Below are positions 30,024 through 38,517 of a stretch of DNA of 51,788 bases, piece after piece; the first letter of the stretch is position 1; each line of letters starts with the position of its first letter. Made by a program: the position numbers and the translations under genes. The DNA is taken from contig CAIOZS010000068.1 of NCBI GenBank assembly GCA_903862845.1, positions 1 through 51,788 on the forward strand. Reading direction: 5' to 3'. Below the pieces are notes generated by a model. The model was given only the letters and a program-made list of their open reading frames with translations. It was not told where the DNA came from and did no database searches. This DNA is from an uncultured Thermoleophilia bacterium (lineage in GTDB: Bacteria > Actinomycetota > Thermoleophilia > UBA2241).

Positions 30024-30349
30024 CACGCTAGGGCCGAGAGTGACGGCGGACGAGCGTCAGGCGGCATGCCACGCGAGACGAGGCGTGGATTGCGGAGAAG
30101 ACCGTGGGATGCGCTCCGGCGGACGCTCGACGTGGGTGCGACCAGCGACGCTCGTCCGCGCGTTGCGACGCGCGGCAAGGCTCCAGGGCCGGCGCTGGCG
30201 GCCTGAGAGCCGGGCCGGCCTGAGCGTCGCCGAAGCAGCAATGGGTGATCGGCCGCGAGCCGCCGGCAACGCGAGATCGGAGCGCCGGCCGGGGTCGCCG
30301 ATCGGCGTGAGAGTCAGGACCCTGTCGTGCTCCTGCTCGTGCAGTCGAG

Positions 30350-30365
30350 TGTTTCACGTGAAACG
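30350..30365. promoter_or_regulatory. parS: parS-like ParB-binding site (15/16 match)
   Basis: tgtttcacgtgaaacg vs consensus TGTTTCACGTGAAACA. Confidence 0.88.
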
Positions 30366-30437
30366 CCCGCCCGCGGCTCGCCGTGACGCCGAACCGAGAG
30401 CCGCCCCGGACGGATCGGCAAACGCGTTGGGCGCCTG

Positions 30438-30453
30438 TGTTTCACGTGAAACA
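30438..30453. promoter_or_regulatory. parS: parS ParB-binding site (perfect 16/16)
   Basis: tgtttcacgtgaaaca, embedded in a 36-nt perfect palindrome (30428-30463). Confidence 0.95.
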
Positions 30454-30481
30454 CAGGCGCCCACAAGGCAGCCGAGCAAGA

Positions 30482-30529
30482 GTGAGGCAGCGGGGCGGGC
30501 GCCTTCTTGCGCCCGCCCCGCTGCCTCAC
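30482..30529. terminator. 21-bp perfect hairpin (6-nt loop)
   Basis: gtgaggcagcggggcgggcgc-cttctt-gcgcccgccccgctgcctcac, 30 nt past the stop of the minus-strand gene at 30559. Confidence 0.65.
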
Positions 30530-30558
30530 AGCTCGGCGCTGTGCTCTTCGCATCGCAC

Positions 30559-31053
30559 TCAGTAGCCGGCGCCGCCCATCATCCCGCCACCGTTGCCGGA
30601 GCCCTGGGTGACGGTGCCCGAACCCGGGCCGGCGCACCCTGCAGCGCCGCTGCCGCCGCCGCAAGGCCCATTGCCGCCGTTGCCCATCATGCCGCCCTGG
30701 GCGCCACAGATACCCGGCCCGGCACCCTGGGGCACCTCGATGCCGAACTGCTTGAAGAGCGCCTTCATGTCGTTCCAGTGCTCCTGGCGCAGCGTCACGA
30801 GAGCTGCCTGCGCCTCGGCGCTGTTCGGGTCCGCGCTGTACTTGTCATACCACGCTTGCATCTCCTGGCGGTGCTCGTCCCTCAAGGCCTGCATTGCTGC
30901 CACGGCCTTCGGGTTGCTCATGAGCTGGCCGCACCCTCCCTGGCCACGGAACGGGTTCTGGACCTTCGCAGCGCCCGACGCGACGGCCACGACAGACAGG
31001 CCGACAACGGCCACCACGGCCACCATCACGATCGCTTTCCAGTTCTTCTTCAC
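30559..31053 (-). CDS. Secreted protein with Gly/Met-rich C-terminus
   Basis: GTG start; signal peptide (VKKNWKAIVMVAVVAVVGLSVVAVASGA); helical QALRDEHRQEMQAWYDKY; CGAQGGMMGNGGNGPCGGGSGAAGCAGPGSG tail. Confidence 0.65.
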   Translation of the reverse strand: MKKNWKAIVMVAVVAVVGLSVVAVASGAAKVQNPFRGQGGCGQLMSNPKAVAAMQALRDEHRQEMQAWYDKYSADPNSAEAQAALVTLRQEHWNDMKALFKQFGIEVPQGAGPGICGAQGGMMGNGGNGPCGGGSGAAGCAGPGSGTVTQGSGNGGGMMGGAGY

Positions 31054-31213
31054 GAGCGAGCTCCTTGCGTCAGACGCGCCGCCGGCGCGCGATTTGCGGT
31101 GCCGGGGCGTCCGCTGGCGGGCGCCGAGGCCGATTTCGCTTACCAGCGTACACGCCACTTGTGAAGAACCTCTGAACTGCCTCTGCCGGACTTGTGAACG
31201 GGGGGGGTCACGG

Positions 31214-31459
31214 TCAGCGTAGTCTCTGGAAGGGCTCCACGTAGTCCCCATGCTTGATGTCGCCGCGGCGATTGACGTCCTTCAGTGTGGCGAGCGCCGC
31301 GCCGCGAGTGGGCCGCCGGCTTCGCAGCGCGGCGCGCGCCGGACGACGCCGGATCGTGGCCTCGCCGATCGTCAAGACCAGGGTAGCCGCCCCAAGAGTC
31401 AGCGCGACGAGCACCGGTCTGTGCGCGACAGGGTCGATCCCGAACAGGCTCCCCGTCAC
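31214..31459 (-). CDS. Small single-TM hypothetical protein
   Basis: VTGSLFGIDPVAHRPVLVALTLGAATLVLTIGEATIRRRPARAAL.. Confidence 0.4.
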   Translation of the reverse strand: MTGSLFGIDPVAHRPVLVALTLGAATLVLTIGEATIRRRPARAALRSRRPTRGAALATLKDVNRRGDIKHGDYVEPFQRLR

Positions 31460-31668
31460 GTCTGCTCCTGCCTCTTACCCTCGGACGGCCGCCGTTCGCT
31501 AGAGGTGTATCCTGACCCCCGTTTCCTGAGATGATGTCGAGGTGCGCGCGCCGCATGTGAAGCCTCGCCGGGCCGCGCGGCACGAGCCCACGCCGGCCGA
31601 CTGGCGCGCGAGCGCCCCGGGTGCGCACGCACGCACCATCCATAAGATCGATACGCGGAGGCCCACAC

Positions 31669-32763
31669 GTGACACAGGAAGACGTCCGGCGGGCTCTGAC
31701 CGCCGTCAAGGATCCCGAGCTGCAGCGCAGCATCGTGGAGCTCGGCATGGTGCGCGACATCGTTGCCGACGCAGAGCGTGTCGGCGCCACCATCGTCCTC
31801 ACGACCGCAGGTTGCCCGTTGCGGAACCAGATCCGCGCCGACGCGGAGCAGGCCCTTGCCGCGATCGCCGACGGCCGCACCGTCGAGGTGAGGCTCGACG
31901 CCATGTCGGCCGAGGAACGCGACGCGATGGCGACGCGCCTCAGGGACCGTCACGAGCTGACGCAGAGCCTTTTCGGCCCCGGCTCGAAGACTCGCACGAT
32001 CGCGATCGCGAGCGGCAAAGGCGGCGTCGGCAAGTCGACGGTAACGACGAATCTCGCCGTCGCTTTGGCCGGCCAGGGGCATGCGGTCGCGCTTATCGAC
32101 GCCGACGTATACGGCCCCACCATTCCGCTAATGATGGGGCTGGCGGCCGTGCCTCCGGAGATGCACGAGGGCAAGCTCATCCCGCCCGAGGCCCATGGCG
32201 TCAAGGTCATCTCCATGGGCTTCTTCCTGCCGGACAACGAGCCCGTGATCTGGCGCGGGCCGATGCTGGGCCGCGCCATCGAGCAGTTCCTCGGGGACGT
32301 GCTGTGGGGCAGCCCCGACTTCCTGCTCATCGATCTCCCGCCGGGGACCGGCGATATCGCCCTCACGATCGCGCAGATGATCCCAGGCGCGGACATGATC
32401 ATCGTCACGACCCCTCAGGAGGCGGCCGCCAAGACGGCAATCAAGGCGGCCAAGATGGCGCGGATGACCAAGCAGCGCGTGCTCGGCGTGATCGAGAACA
32501 TGGCCTACTACATCTGCCCCGATTGCGGCAGCCGCCACTACATCTTCGGGCGCGGCGGAGCTTACGAGATCGCTCGCCTGATGGACTCGCGCCTGCTCGG
32601 ACGCATCCCTCTTGATGAAGCGACCAGACGGGGCGGCGACGCGGGCGCGCCGGCCGCTCTCGATCCGTCGACGCCGGTCGGCGCGGCATTCGCCGACCTC
32701 GCCGGCGGGCTCGCTACGCCGGGCGGCGAGCCTGCCGGCCAACCGGACACCGAGCAGGAATGA
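31669..32763 (+). CDS. Mrp/NBP35-family P-loop ATPase with N-terminal MIP18/DUF59 domain
   Basis: DVRRALTAVKDPELQRSIVELGMV..IAIASGKGGVGKSTVTTNLAVALAGQGHAVALIDADVYGPTIPLMMG. Confidence 0.93.
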   Translation: MTQEDVRRALTAVKDPELQRSIVELGMVRDIVADAERVGATIVLTTAGCPLRNQIRADAEQALAAIADGRTVEVRLDAMSAEERDAMATRLRDRHELTQSLFGPGSKTRTIAIASGKGGVGKSTVTTNLAVALAGQGHAVALIDADVYGPTIPLMMGLAAVPPEMHEGKLIPPEAHGVKVISMGFFLPDNEPVIWRGPMLGRAIEQFLGDVLWGSPDFLLIDLPPGTGDIALTIAQMIPGADMIIVTTPQEAAAKTAIKAAKMARMTKQRVLGVIENMAYYICPDCGSRHYIFGRGGAYEIARLMDSRLLGRIPLDEATRRGGDAGAPAALDPSTPVGAAFADLAGGLATPGGEPAGQPDTEQE

Positions 32764-32942
32764 GGAACGTCGTGGCTTCGCGGACTCAGTCAGATCGCCG
32801 CTCAGACGATCGCGACCGCGCCGTGTGAAACCAAGAGGAAGGCCCCGGCGGTCCCGTGCGGCGATCGATCGCCTTTCGGGCCCACCACCGGGGCCAAGCC
32901 TGTCATCCCACCGTCCGGCCGCCGCGCCTTGCGGCAAAGCCC

Positions 32943-33116
32943 CTAGACGGTCAGAAAGGAGCAGAGGTACTCACCGACGGTCTTGTCGGTGTCTGAGCAC
33001 CCAAGGGTCTGCAGGAGCCGGCAGAGCGTGCTTTCGTCGCTGACGACTGTCGCACCGAGGTGCTCGTATCGTGCGAGCACCGAATCAACTGCCTGCTCCT
33101 TCTCCTCGCGAGTCAC
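32943..33116 (-). CDS. 57-aa small hypothetical protein
   Basis: GTG with upstream GGGAGGA: VTREEKEQAVDSVLARYEHLGATVVSDESTLCRLLQTLGCSDTDKTVGEYLCSFLTV*; absent from the ORF track. Confidence 0.45.
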   Translation of the reverse strand: MTREEKEQAVDSVLARYEHLGATVVSDESTLCRLLQTLGCSDTDKTVGEYLCSFLTV

Positions 33117-33258
33117 CTTGAGTCCTCCCAGGGGGTTCCTATCGCTCCACCCCTAGTGTCGGCCGTGAGCCCATCCGCCACGATGGAACTCGCGTCTAGG
33201 GATGGATACCCAAGGCCTGCGGGAAGAGCGCCGAAGCGCAGCGCGAGGCGCAGGTGGC

Positions 33259-34188
33259 TCAGGCGCGCTGACCCGCCACGGCAGCGACCACGTCCGCAGC
33301 CAGGCGGGCGGCCAGCGCCACCGACGGGACGCCGCCGTCCCCGCCGGGAGCGACACCGCAGAAGTCCGCGCCGACCAGCCGGGACGCGCTCACGATGCCC
33401 AGCGCCACGCTGAGATCGCTGGCGCTCAGCCCCACGGGGTCGTCGACACCCGCGACCACAGCGAGATCGACCGAGACATACAGCGCCTCGGTGCCGGCGC
33501 TCGCCGCCGCGAGCGCTTCGCGGGCGACGGTGACGATGCCGGCTTCGGCGACGTCCGCCACCGAGGAGCGCCGCGCCTCGAGGGCATCGCAGACGCGGCG
33601 CGCACCAACCCCCTCGGGGGCGCCGCGCTCACCGACAACGACGAAGTTGCGCGGGTCGACCACGCCAAGCTCGAGCGCCTGCGCCCAGCGCGAGGTGGCG
33701 GCACGCGCGGGCTCCATCTCGAGGTCGAGGCGCGGAGAGAAAGCGACCACGCCGAGGCGCCCCCGAAGCTTGCCGAAGAGCACCTGCAGGGCGGGCACCG
33801 TGATCGACGCATCACCGCCCAACAGTAGCGGCGCGGCGCCGGCAGCCACAACGTCGGCGAGATGCTCGTGAGCGCGCACGAACGTGACGGCCAGGTTGCC
33901 GGCATCCACCGCGACGTCGCCGTAGTCCACAACGCGGACGCCCGTCTCGCGCGCGGCTGCCGCCAGCCAGCCGGCGTATCGCTGAGAGGCTTCGCGCACC
34001 GCCCCCGGAGCGTCGCTCCACCCGCCGAGCGGCAGACCCACGACGGCGAGATCGGCGCCCAGAAGAGAGTCAGCCGTACCCGCGGGCGCCGCCATGAACG
34101 TGGCGGCCGGCGGCGCGGCGGGCGCCGGCAGAGCGGCGCGGGCCGCGCCCGCTTCGCGCCAGAGTCGCCGGAGCTCGTCGTGGTCCAT
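33259..34188 (-). CDS. Arginase/agmatinase (ureohydrolase)-fold protein lacking most metal ligands
   Basis: GGDASITVPAL (GGDHS), GVVAFSPRLDLE (HFDAHTD), YVSVDLAVVAGVDDP (SxDxDxxDP). Confidence 0.75.
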   Translation of the reverse strand: MDHDELRRLWREAGAARAALPAPAAPPAATFMAAPAGTADSLLGADLAVVGLPLGGWSDAPGAVREASQRYAGWLAAAARETGVRVVDYGDVAVDAGNLAVTFVRAHEHLADVVAAGAAPLLLGGDASITVPALQVLFGKLRGRLGVVAFSPRLDLEMEPARAATSRWAQALELGVVDPRNFVVVGERGAPEGVGARRVCDALEARRSSVADVAEAGIVTVAREALAAASAGTEALYVSVDLAVVAGVDDPVGLSASDLSVALGIVSASRLVGADFCGVAPGGDGGVPSVALAARLAADVVAAVAGQRA

Positions 34189-34199
34189 AGGAGCGCCCG

Positions 34200-35333
34200 T
34201 CACCAGCGGCGCGTGACGCGCTGCGCGGCGATGGCGTCCTCGTCCAGCGCGATGCCCAGCCCCGGCGCACGGGGCACGATCACGGTGGACACGCCGTCGC
34301 GGAGCTCGGTGCAGAGACCGCTCCCGATGTCGCGTGCGTACCCGCCGGGCCGCGACGGCAGGTCGGCGTCGCAGTGCGTAGCATTGGCCAGCGCCACGCC
34401 GAGCTGGAAATGCGCCGCGAGGCCCAGCGAGCTCTCGCCCATGTTGCCCATCATGACGCTGATGCCGGCGGCTTCGGCGATAGCGTTCACCTTGAGCGCG
34501 CCCAGGATGCCGCCGGTCTTCATGAGCTTGACCACAAAGATGTCGCAGGCACCGGCCTTGGCGGCGGCCAGCGCCTCGCGCGGGCCGCGCACCGTCTCGT
34601 CGAGAGCAATCGGCACGTCGACGTGGCTGCGCACGAAGCGCGCCGCCTCGAGGTCGTCCATGCGCACGGGCTGCTCCGCGAGCTCGATTCGATATGGCTC
34701 GAGCAGCTTGATGGCGCGCACAGCCGTCCTCGCGTCCAGCCACCCCTGGTTGGCGTCGACGGTCAGGTGCGCGTCCGGGCCGGCCGCTTCGCGCACGGCG
34801 GCAACGCGCTGCTCGTCGCGCTCAGGCCGGTCGCCGACCTTGATCTTGAACACGGTGATGCCCTCGGCGCGCATCCGTCGCGTCTTCCCGGCCAAAGCTT
34901 CAGGCTCGTCCCAGCCCCAGGCGATGACCTCCACCAGGCCGTCTCGGGTGCGGCCGCCGACGAGATCGCAGAGCGGCCGCCCAAGCGCCTTGCCCTGCAG
35001 ATCCCAGAGCGCCATCTCAAGGGCGGCGCAGGCAGCCTGATTGCCCACCGTCCACAGCTTACGCTCCCAGCAGTGGACGATGGCCTCGAGCTGGAACGGA
35101 TCCTTGCCGATCACCGCCGGACCGAGGTATTCGCCGATCACGTCCTGGACCGTCCAGAGGGTATCGCCGGTGAACTCGTACGCCGGGCAGGCCTCTCCGA
35201 AACCAACGAGGCCCTCGTCGGTCTCCACGCGCACGAGGTCGCAGGGGCTCACGGCCAGCGCCGACGAGGCGATGACGAAGGGCTCCTCCATCTGGAGCTC
35301 GAGCGTCTCCACGTGCACGGCGGTGATCTTCAC
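34200..35333 (-). CDS. Mandelate racemase/muconate lactonizing enzyme family protein
   Basis: Enolase superfamily: ITVFKIKVG (KxK), LTVDANQGW, ELAEQPV, IALDETV, VVKLMKTGG; GTG start after GGAGGG. Confidence 0.88.
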   Translation of the reverse strand: MKITAVHVETLELQMEEPFVIASSALAVSPCDLVRVETDEGLVGFGEACPAYEFTGDTLWTVQDVIGEYLGPAVIGKDPFQLEAIVHCWERKLWTVGNQAACAALEMALWDLQGKALGRPLCDLVGGRTRDGLVEVIAWGWDEPEALAGKTRRMRAEGITVFKIKVGDRPERDEQRVAAVREAAGPDAHLTVDANQGWLDARTAVRAIKLLEPYRIELAEQPVRMDDLEAARFVRSHVDVPIALDETVRGPREALAAAKAGACDIFVVKLMKTGGILGALKVNAIAEAAGISVMMGNMGESSLGLAAHFQLGVALANATHCDADLPSRPGGYARDIGSGLCTELRDGVSTVIVPRAPGLGIALDEDAIAAQRVTRRW

Positions 35334-35493
35334 GAAGCACCCTCCAAGGGACCGACTCAAGGTCGGGCACAGTCTACGTCATGGCCGTGACCGGCCGGAA
35401 GGGGCGGCTGGGCGCGCCCTGCCGGGCACGCGCAGGCCGCGCCACGCACACGACCACCGGGGCGACGCGCGCGAGGGCCGGTGAGCGTTCGGC

Positions 35494-35522
35494 TTGCCCG
35501 CCGGCGGGGAATGCCGTATAAG
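35494..35522 (+). promoter_or_regulatory. tRNA promoter TTGCCC-17-TATAAG
   Basis: ttgcccgccggcggggaatgccgtataag 28 nt upstream of the tRNA. Confidence 0.55.
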
Positions 35523-35550
35523 ATGTGGTCCCCGCAAGGGGCTCATTCGT

Positions 35551-35626
35551 GGGGCATTAGCTCAGCTGGGAGAGCGCCTGGATCGCACCCAGGAGGTCAG
35601 CGGTTCGATTCCGCTATGCTCCACCA
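35551..35626 (+). tRNA. tRNA-Ala (anticodon CGC), CCA encoded
   Basis: GGGGCAT-TA-GCTC..GAGC-G-CCTGG-ATCGCAC-CCAGG-AGGTC-AGCGG-TTCGATT-CCGCT-ATGCTCC-ACCA; G3:U70 alanine identity pair. Confidence 0.95.
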
Positions 35627-35676
35627 CCCGCTGCTTCCAACGGCCGAGGCGCGGCGCCCGCTGCGCTGGCCACGCC

Positions 35677-36039
35677 TCACTCCCCCGAGCCGTCGTCGAT
35701 ACCCACATCGGTGAGTTGCACCATCGGTGCGTCGGGGTCGAGCTGCACCAGGAGCGACCCGCACTGCGGGCACACCGGCTGCGGCGCGTCTGTGCTGAAC
35801 TCGTCGCTGCAGCTCAGGCAGGTTGCCGCCACCCGCTGGTGGTCGAAGTGCAAGGTGGCGCCCCGAAAGAGCTCGTCCTCGCCGGCCAGCATCTCGAAGT
35901 ACATCTCGATGGAGTCCTGGCTGAAGTCGGCGGCGGGCGTCATGGTGAGATAGAGGTCGGTGACGCGCATCGCTGCGTTGGCCTGCGCGGCTTCGCGGGC
36001 ACGGTCGATGATCCCTTGCGTGATGCCCAGCTCGTGCAC
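35677..36039 (-). CDS. hypA: HypA-like nickel/zinc metallochaperone
   Basis: VHELGITQGIIDRAREAA..; zinc site CLSCSDEFSTDAPQPVCPQCGS. Confidence 0.85.
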   Translation of the reverse strand: MHELGITQGIIDRAREAAQANAAMRVTDLYLTMTPAADFSQDSIEMYFEMLAGEDELFRGATLHFDHQRVAATCLSCSDEFSTDAPQPVCPQCGSLLVQLDPDAPMVQLTDVGIDDGSGE

Positions 36040-36176
36040 GGTGCGGCCTCCCTGCCTCGCAGTTTCTCCGGCGCCACGCGGCCGGCCTCCTAGTTCTACC
36101 ACGCCCGGCGTATACTCGTGCGCAGGTCAGGCACGTGGAGACGGCCGGCGCGGCCCTGGATCGGAGGCTTTCGCAG

Positions 36177-36824
36177 ATGGCAGGCGATATCGAGTTCACC
36201 AACAACTACAAAGACCTGAGCACCGAAAACGGCTTCCAGTTTGAATTCACCTGCAACCGCTGCGGCAACGGATACCGCACCGAGTTCGATACCTCGGGGA
36301 TCAGCGTCGCGACCTCCGTGCTCGACAGCGCCGGTGGCCTGCTGGGGGGGTTTTTCGGGCAGGCTGCCAACGTGGCCCAGCGGGCCAAGTCAGCCGCCTG
36401 GGAGAAGGGCAGCGACAAGGCCTTCCGCGAGGCCACCCAGCAGATCCGCCCCAAGTTCGTGCAGTGCCCGCGCTGCAGCGCCTGGATGTGCCGCGAGCAG
36501 TGCTGGAACGAGAAGAAGGGCCTCTGCAAGCAATGCGCCCCCGATCTCGGCGTGGAGATGGCGGCGGCGCAGGCCGACAAGTCGGTCGAGGAGGTGTGGG
36601 CGCACGCCAAGATGAGCGCGGAAGACAAGCACCTCACCGAGAAGGACTGGCGCGAAGGCATCGTCGCCTCATGCCCCGCCTGCGGGGCGCCGCAGGCGAC
36701 GAACGCGAAGTTCTGCGCCGCGTGCGGCACCGACCTGAAGACCGGCAAGCACTGCGCTCAGTGCGGAGCCAAGCTGCAGCCGGAGGCCAAATTCTGCGCC
36801 GAGTGCGGCGCCAAGGCCGGCTGA
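36177..36824 (+). CDS. Multi-zinc-ribbon protein
   Basis: CNRCGNGYRTEFD.., CPRCSAWMCREQCWNEKKGLCKQC, CPACGAPQATNAKFCAACG, CAQCGAKLQPEAKFCAECG. Confidence 0.8.
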   Translation: MAGDIEFTNNYKDLSTENGFQFEFTCNRCGNGYRTEFDTSGISVATSVLDSAGGLLGGFFGQAANVAQRAKSAAWEKGSDKAFREATQQIRPKFVQCPRCSAWMCREQCWNEKKGLCKQCAPDLGVEMAAAQADKSVEEVWAHAKMSAEDKHLTEKDWREGIVASCPACGAPQATNAKFCAACGTDLKTGKHCAQCGAKLQPEAKFCAECGAKAG

Positions 36825-37083
36825 CTCAGAGGGCGGCGCCGAGACTGACGCGGGCCGCGAATATCGGGCAGCGGCACGATCAGGTCAACGATTCTCAAGG
36901 CCGCGATGCGGACTGTTTGCGATAATCGTTGTGATGTTGGTTGCCCTTCTTCACTGCTTCTGAGAGAATCGGAGGGCACTTCTGGCCGCGGCCGCCCCGC
37001 AGGGGTCGCGCGGCCCCTCACCGATTCGGCCATTCGCCCACGGCGCCCAGCGCTGTGACGAAGGCCACGAGAAGGAGAAGAGG

Positions 37084-38322
37084 ATGAAGGTCCTTATCGT
37101 CGGCGCCGGCATGCAGGGCCAGGTCATCACCTGGAACCTCGGCCGCAACCCGGCCGTCACCGAGATCATCGTCGCCGACTACGACGAGAAGCGCGCCCGC
37201 TTCGTCGCCGGCCAGGTCGGCAACGGCAAAGCGCAAGCGATGTTCATCAACGCCTCCGACAGCGACGCCGTAGCCAAGGCAGGCGAGGGCGCCAAGCTCA
37301 TCGTCAACGCCGTCATCCCGCAGTTCAACAAGTCGCTGATGACTGCGTGCCTCAAGGCCGGCGCTGCCTACATGGACATGGCGCAAGGCCAGACGCAGAC
37401 TCAGACCATCGACGAGGCCTACCTCGACCAGATGACCCTCGCTCCCGATTTCGCCAAGGCCGGGCTCACCGCGCTTCTCAGCACCGGCATGGACCCCGGC
37501 GTTACCAACACGTTCGCCGCCAACGGCTACGAGGACCTCGACAAGTGCTTCGAGATCCGCATCAAGGACTACGCGATCTTCGACAGCCCCGTGCCCCTCC
37601 AGGTCTGGTCGCAGGAGACGTTCTACACCGACTGCGCGCAGCCGCCGCTGCTCTACGAGGACGGCGAGTTCAAGCGCGTCGAGATCTTCGGCCGCCGCGA
37701 GCACTACGAGTTCCCCGAGCCCTTCGGCCTCGGCGCCGTGATCTGTCACGACCACGAAGAGGTCAGCACCCTGCCCCGCCTGCTGCCCAAGAAGTTCGGC
37801 GACAAGGGCCTGCGCTACGTGGACTTCAAGATGGGCGGGCCCGAGGACGGCATCGACGCCGACCTCGCCTTCGTGAGCTCTGGCATGGCCAGCAAGGAGC
37901 CGGTGATACTTAGGGACGGCAGCAAGGTGCGGCCCATCGACGTCTTCGTCGCCACTCTGCCGCCGAACCCGCCGGCGGAAGAGCTCGCCCGGCTCGCCTT
38001 GGCCGGCGAGATCACCGACGTGGGCGTCGTTACCGTCGACTGCATCGGCGAGAAAGACGGCAAGCCCGCCAGCGTCGGCTACAACATCTTCCCGCCGGAC
38101 ATCAAGTACGTGAACAGCGTGGTCCCCGGCGGCACGAGCGTGAGCTACGGTACCAGCACGCCGTCCAGCATCTACGCCGAATTCATCGTCGAGGGCAGGA
38201 TCAGCGACATCGGCATGATCTGCCCCGAGGAGCTCCCGCGCTCCGTGCGCGATGCCTTCATCGCCGAGCTCGGCGTGCGCAACATGCCGGTCACGCGCAA
38301 GGACGTCGTGACGGCGAACTGA
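37084..38322 (+). CDS. Saccharopine dehydrogenase-like NAD(P)-binding oxidoreductase
   Basis: MKVLIVGAGMQGQVITWNL..LIVNAVIPQFNKSLMTACLKAGAAYMDMA..TALLSTGMDPGVTNTFA. Confidence 0.82.
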   Translation: MKVLIVGAGMQGQVITWNLGRNPAVTEIIVADYDEKRARFVAGQVGNGKAQAMFINASDSDAVAKAGEGAKLIVNAVIPQFNKSLMTACLKAGAAYMDMAQGQTQTQTIDEAYLDQMTLAPDFAKAGLTALLSTGMDPGVTNTFAANGYEDLDKCFEIRIKDYAIFDSPVPLQVWSQETFYTDCAQPPLLYEDGEFKRVEIFGRREHYEFPEPFGLGAVICHDHEEVSTLPRLLPKKFGDKGLRYVDFKMGGPEDGIDADLAFVSSGMASKEPVILRDGSKVRPIDVFVATLPPNPPAEELARLALAGEITDVGVVTVDCIGEKDGKPASVGYNIFPPDIKYVNSVVPGGTSVSYGTSTPSSIYAEFIVEGRISDIGMICPEELPRSVRDAFIAELGVRNMPVTRKDVVTAN

Positions 38323-38385
38323 GGTCGGGGCCGGGCAAAGCCCAGCTCGCAGGGCCCCCTGGGGCGCTTCCGGAACCGCAGATGC

Positions 38386-38421
38386 GAAGGGCCGGGACGG
38401 CGCAAGCCGCCCCGGCCCTTC
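38386..38421. terminator. Hairpin (16-bp stem, one non-Watson-Crick pair)
   Basis: gaagggccgggacggc-gcaa-gccgccccggcccttc. Confidence 0.6.
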
Positions 38422-38488
38422 TGCTCGTGCAACACGCTTCATTGAGGCGCCGGCCATCGACGCACCGCGCGGGCCACCGGCGAAGGAC

Positions 38489-38509
38489 GCTCGGCGCCCG
38501 GCGCCGAGC
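38489..38509. terminator. Palindromic hairpin near the acetamidase/formamidase stop
   Basis: gctcggcgcc-c-ggcgccgagc. Confidence 0.4.
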
Positions 38510-38517
38510 CGGCCGGT

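Noticed and set aside
27588-30026. 812-aa minus-strand ORF
   Set aside because: Antisense to thiolase and kdd, which have clear conserved motifs; composition (H/A/V/D/G-rich) is typical of a high-GC shadow ORF
30040-31164. 374-aa plus-strand ORF
   Set aside because: Low-complexity frame running through both parS sites, the 21-bp hairpin and antisense to a better-supported secreted protein
33259-34743. 494-aa version of the ureohydrolase-like ORF
   Set aside because: The N-terminal ~185 aa is Arg-rich and antisense to the enolase-superfamily gene; start at 34188 is better supported
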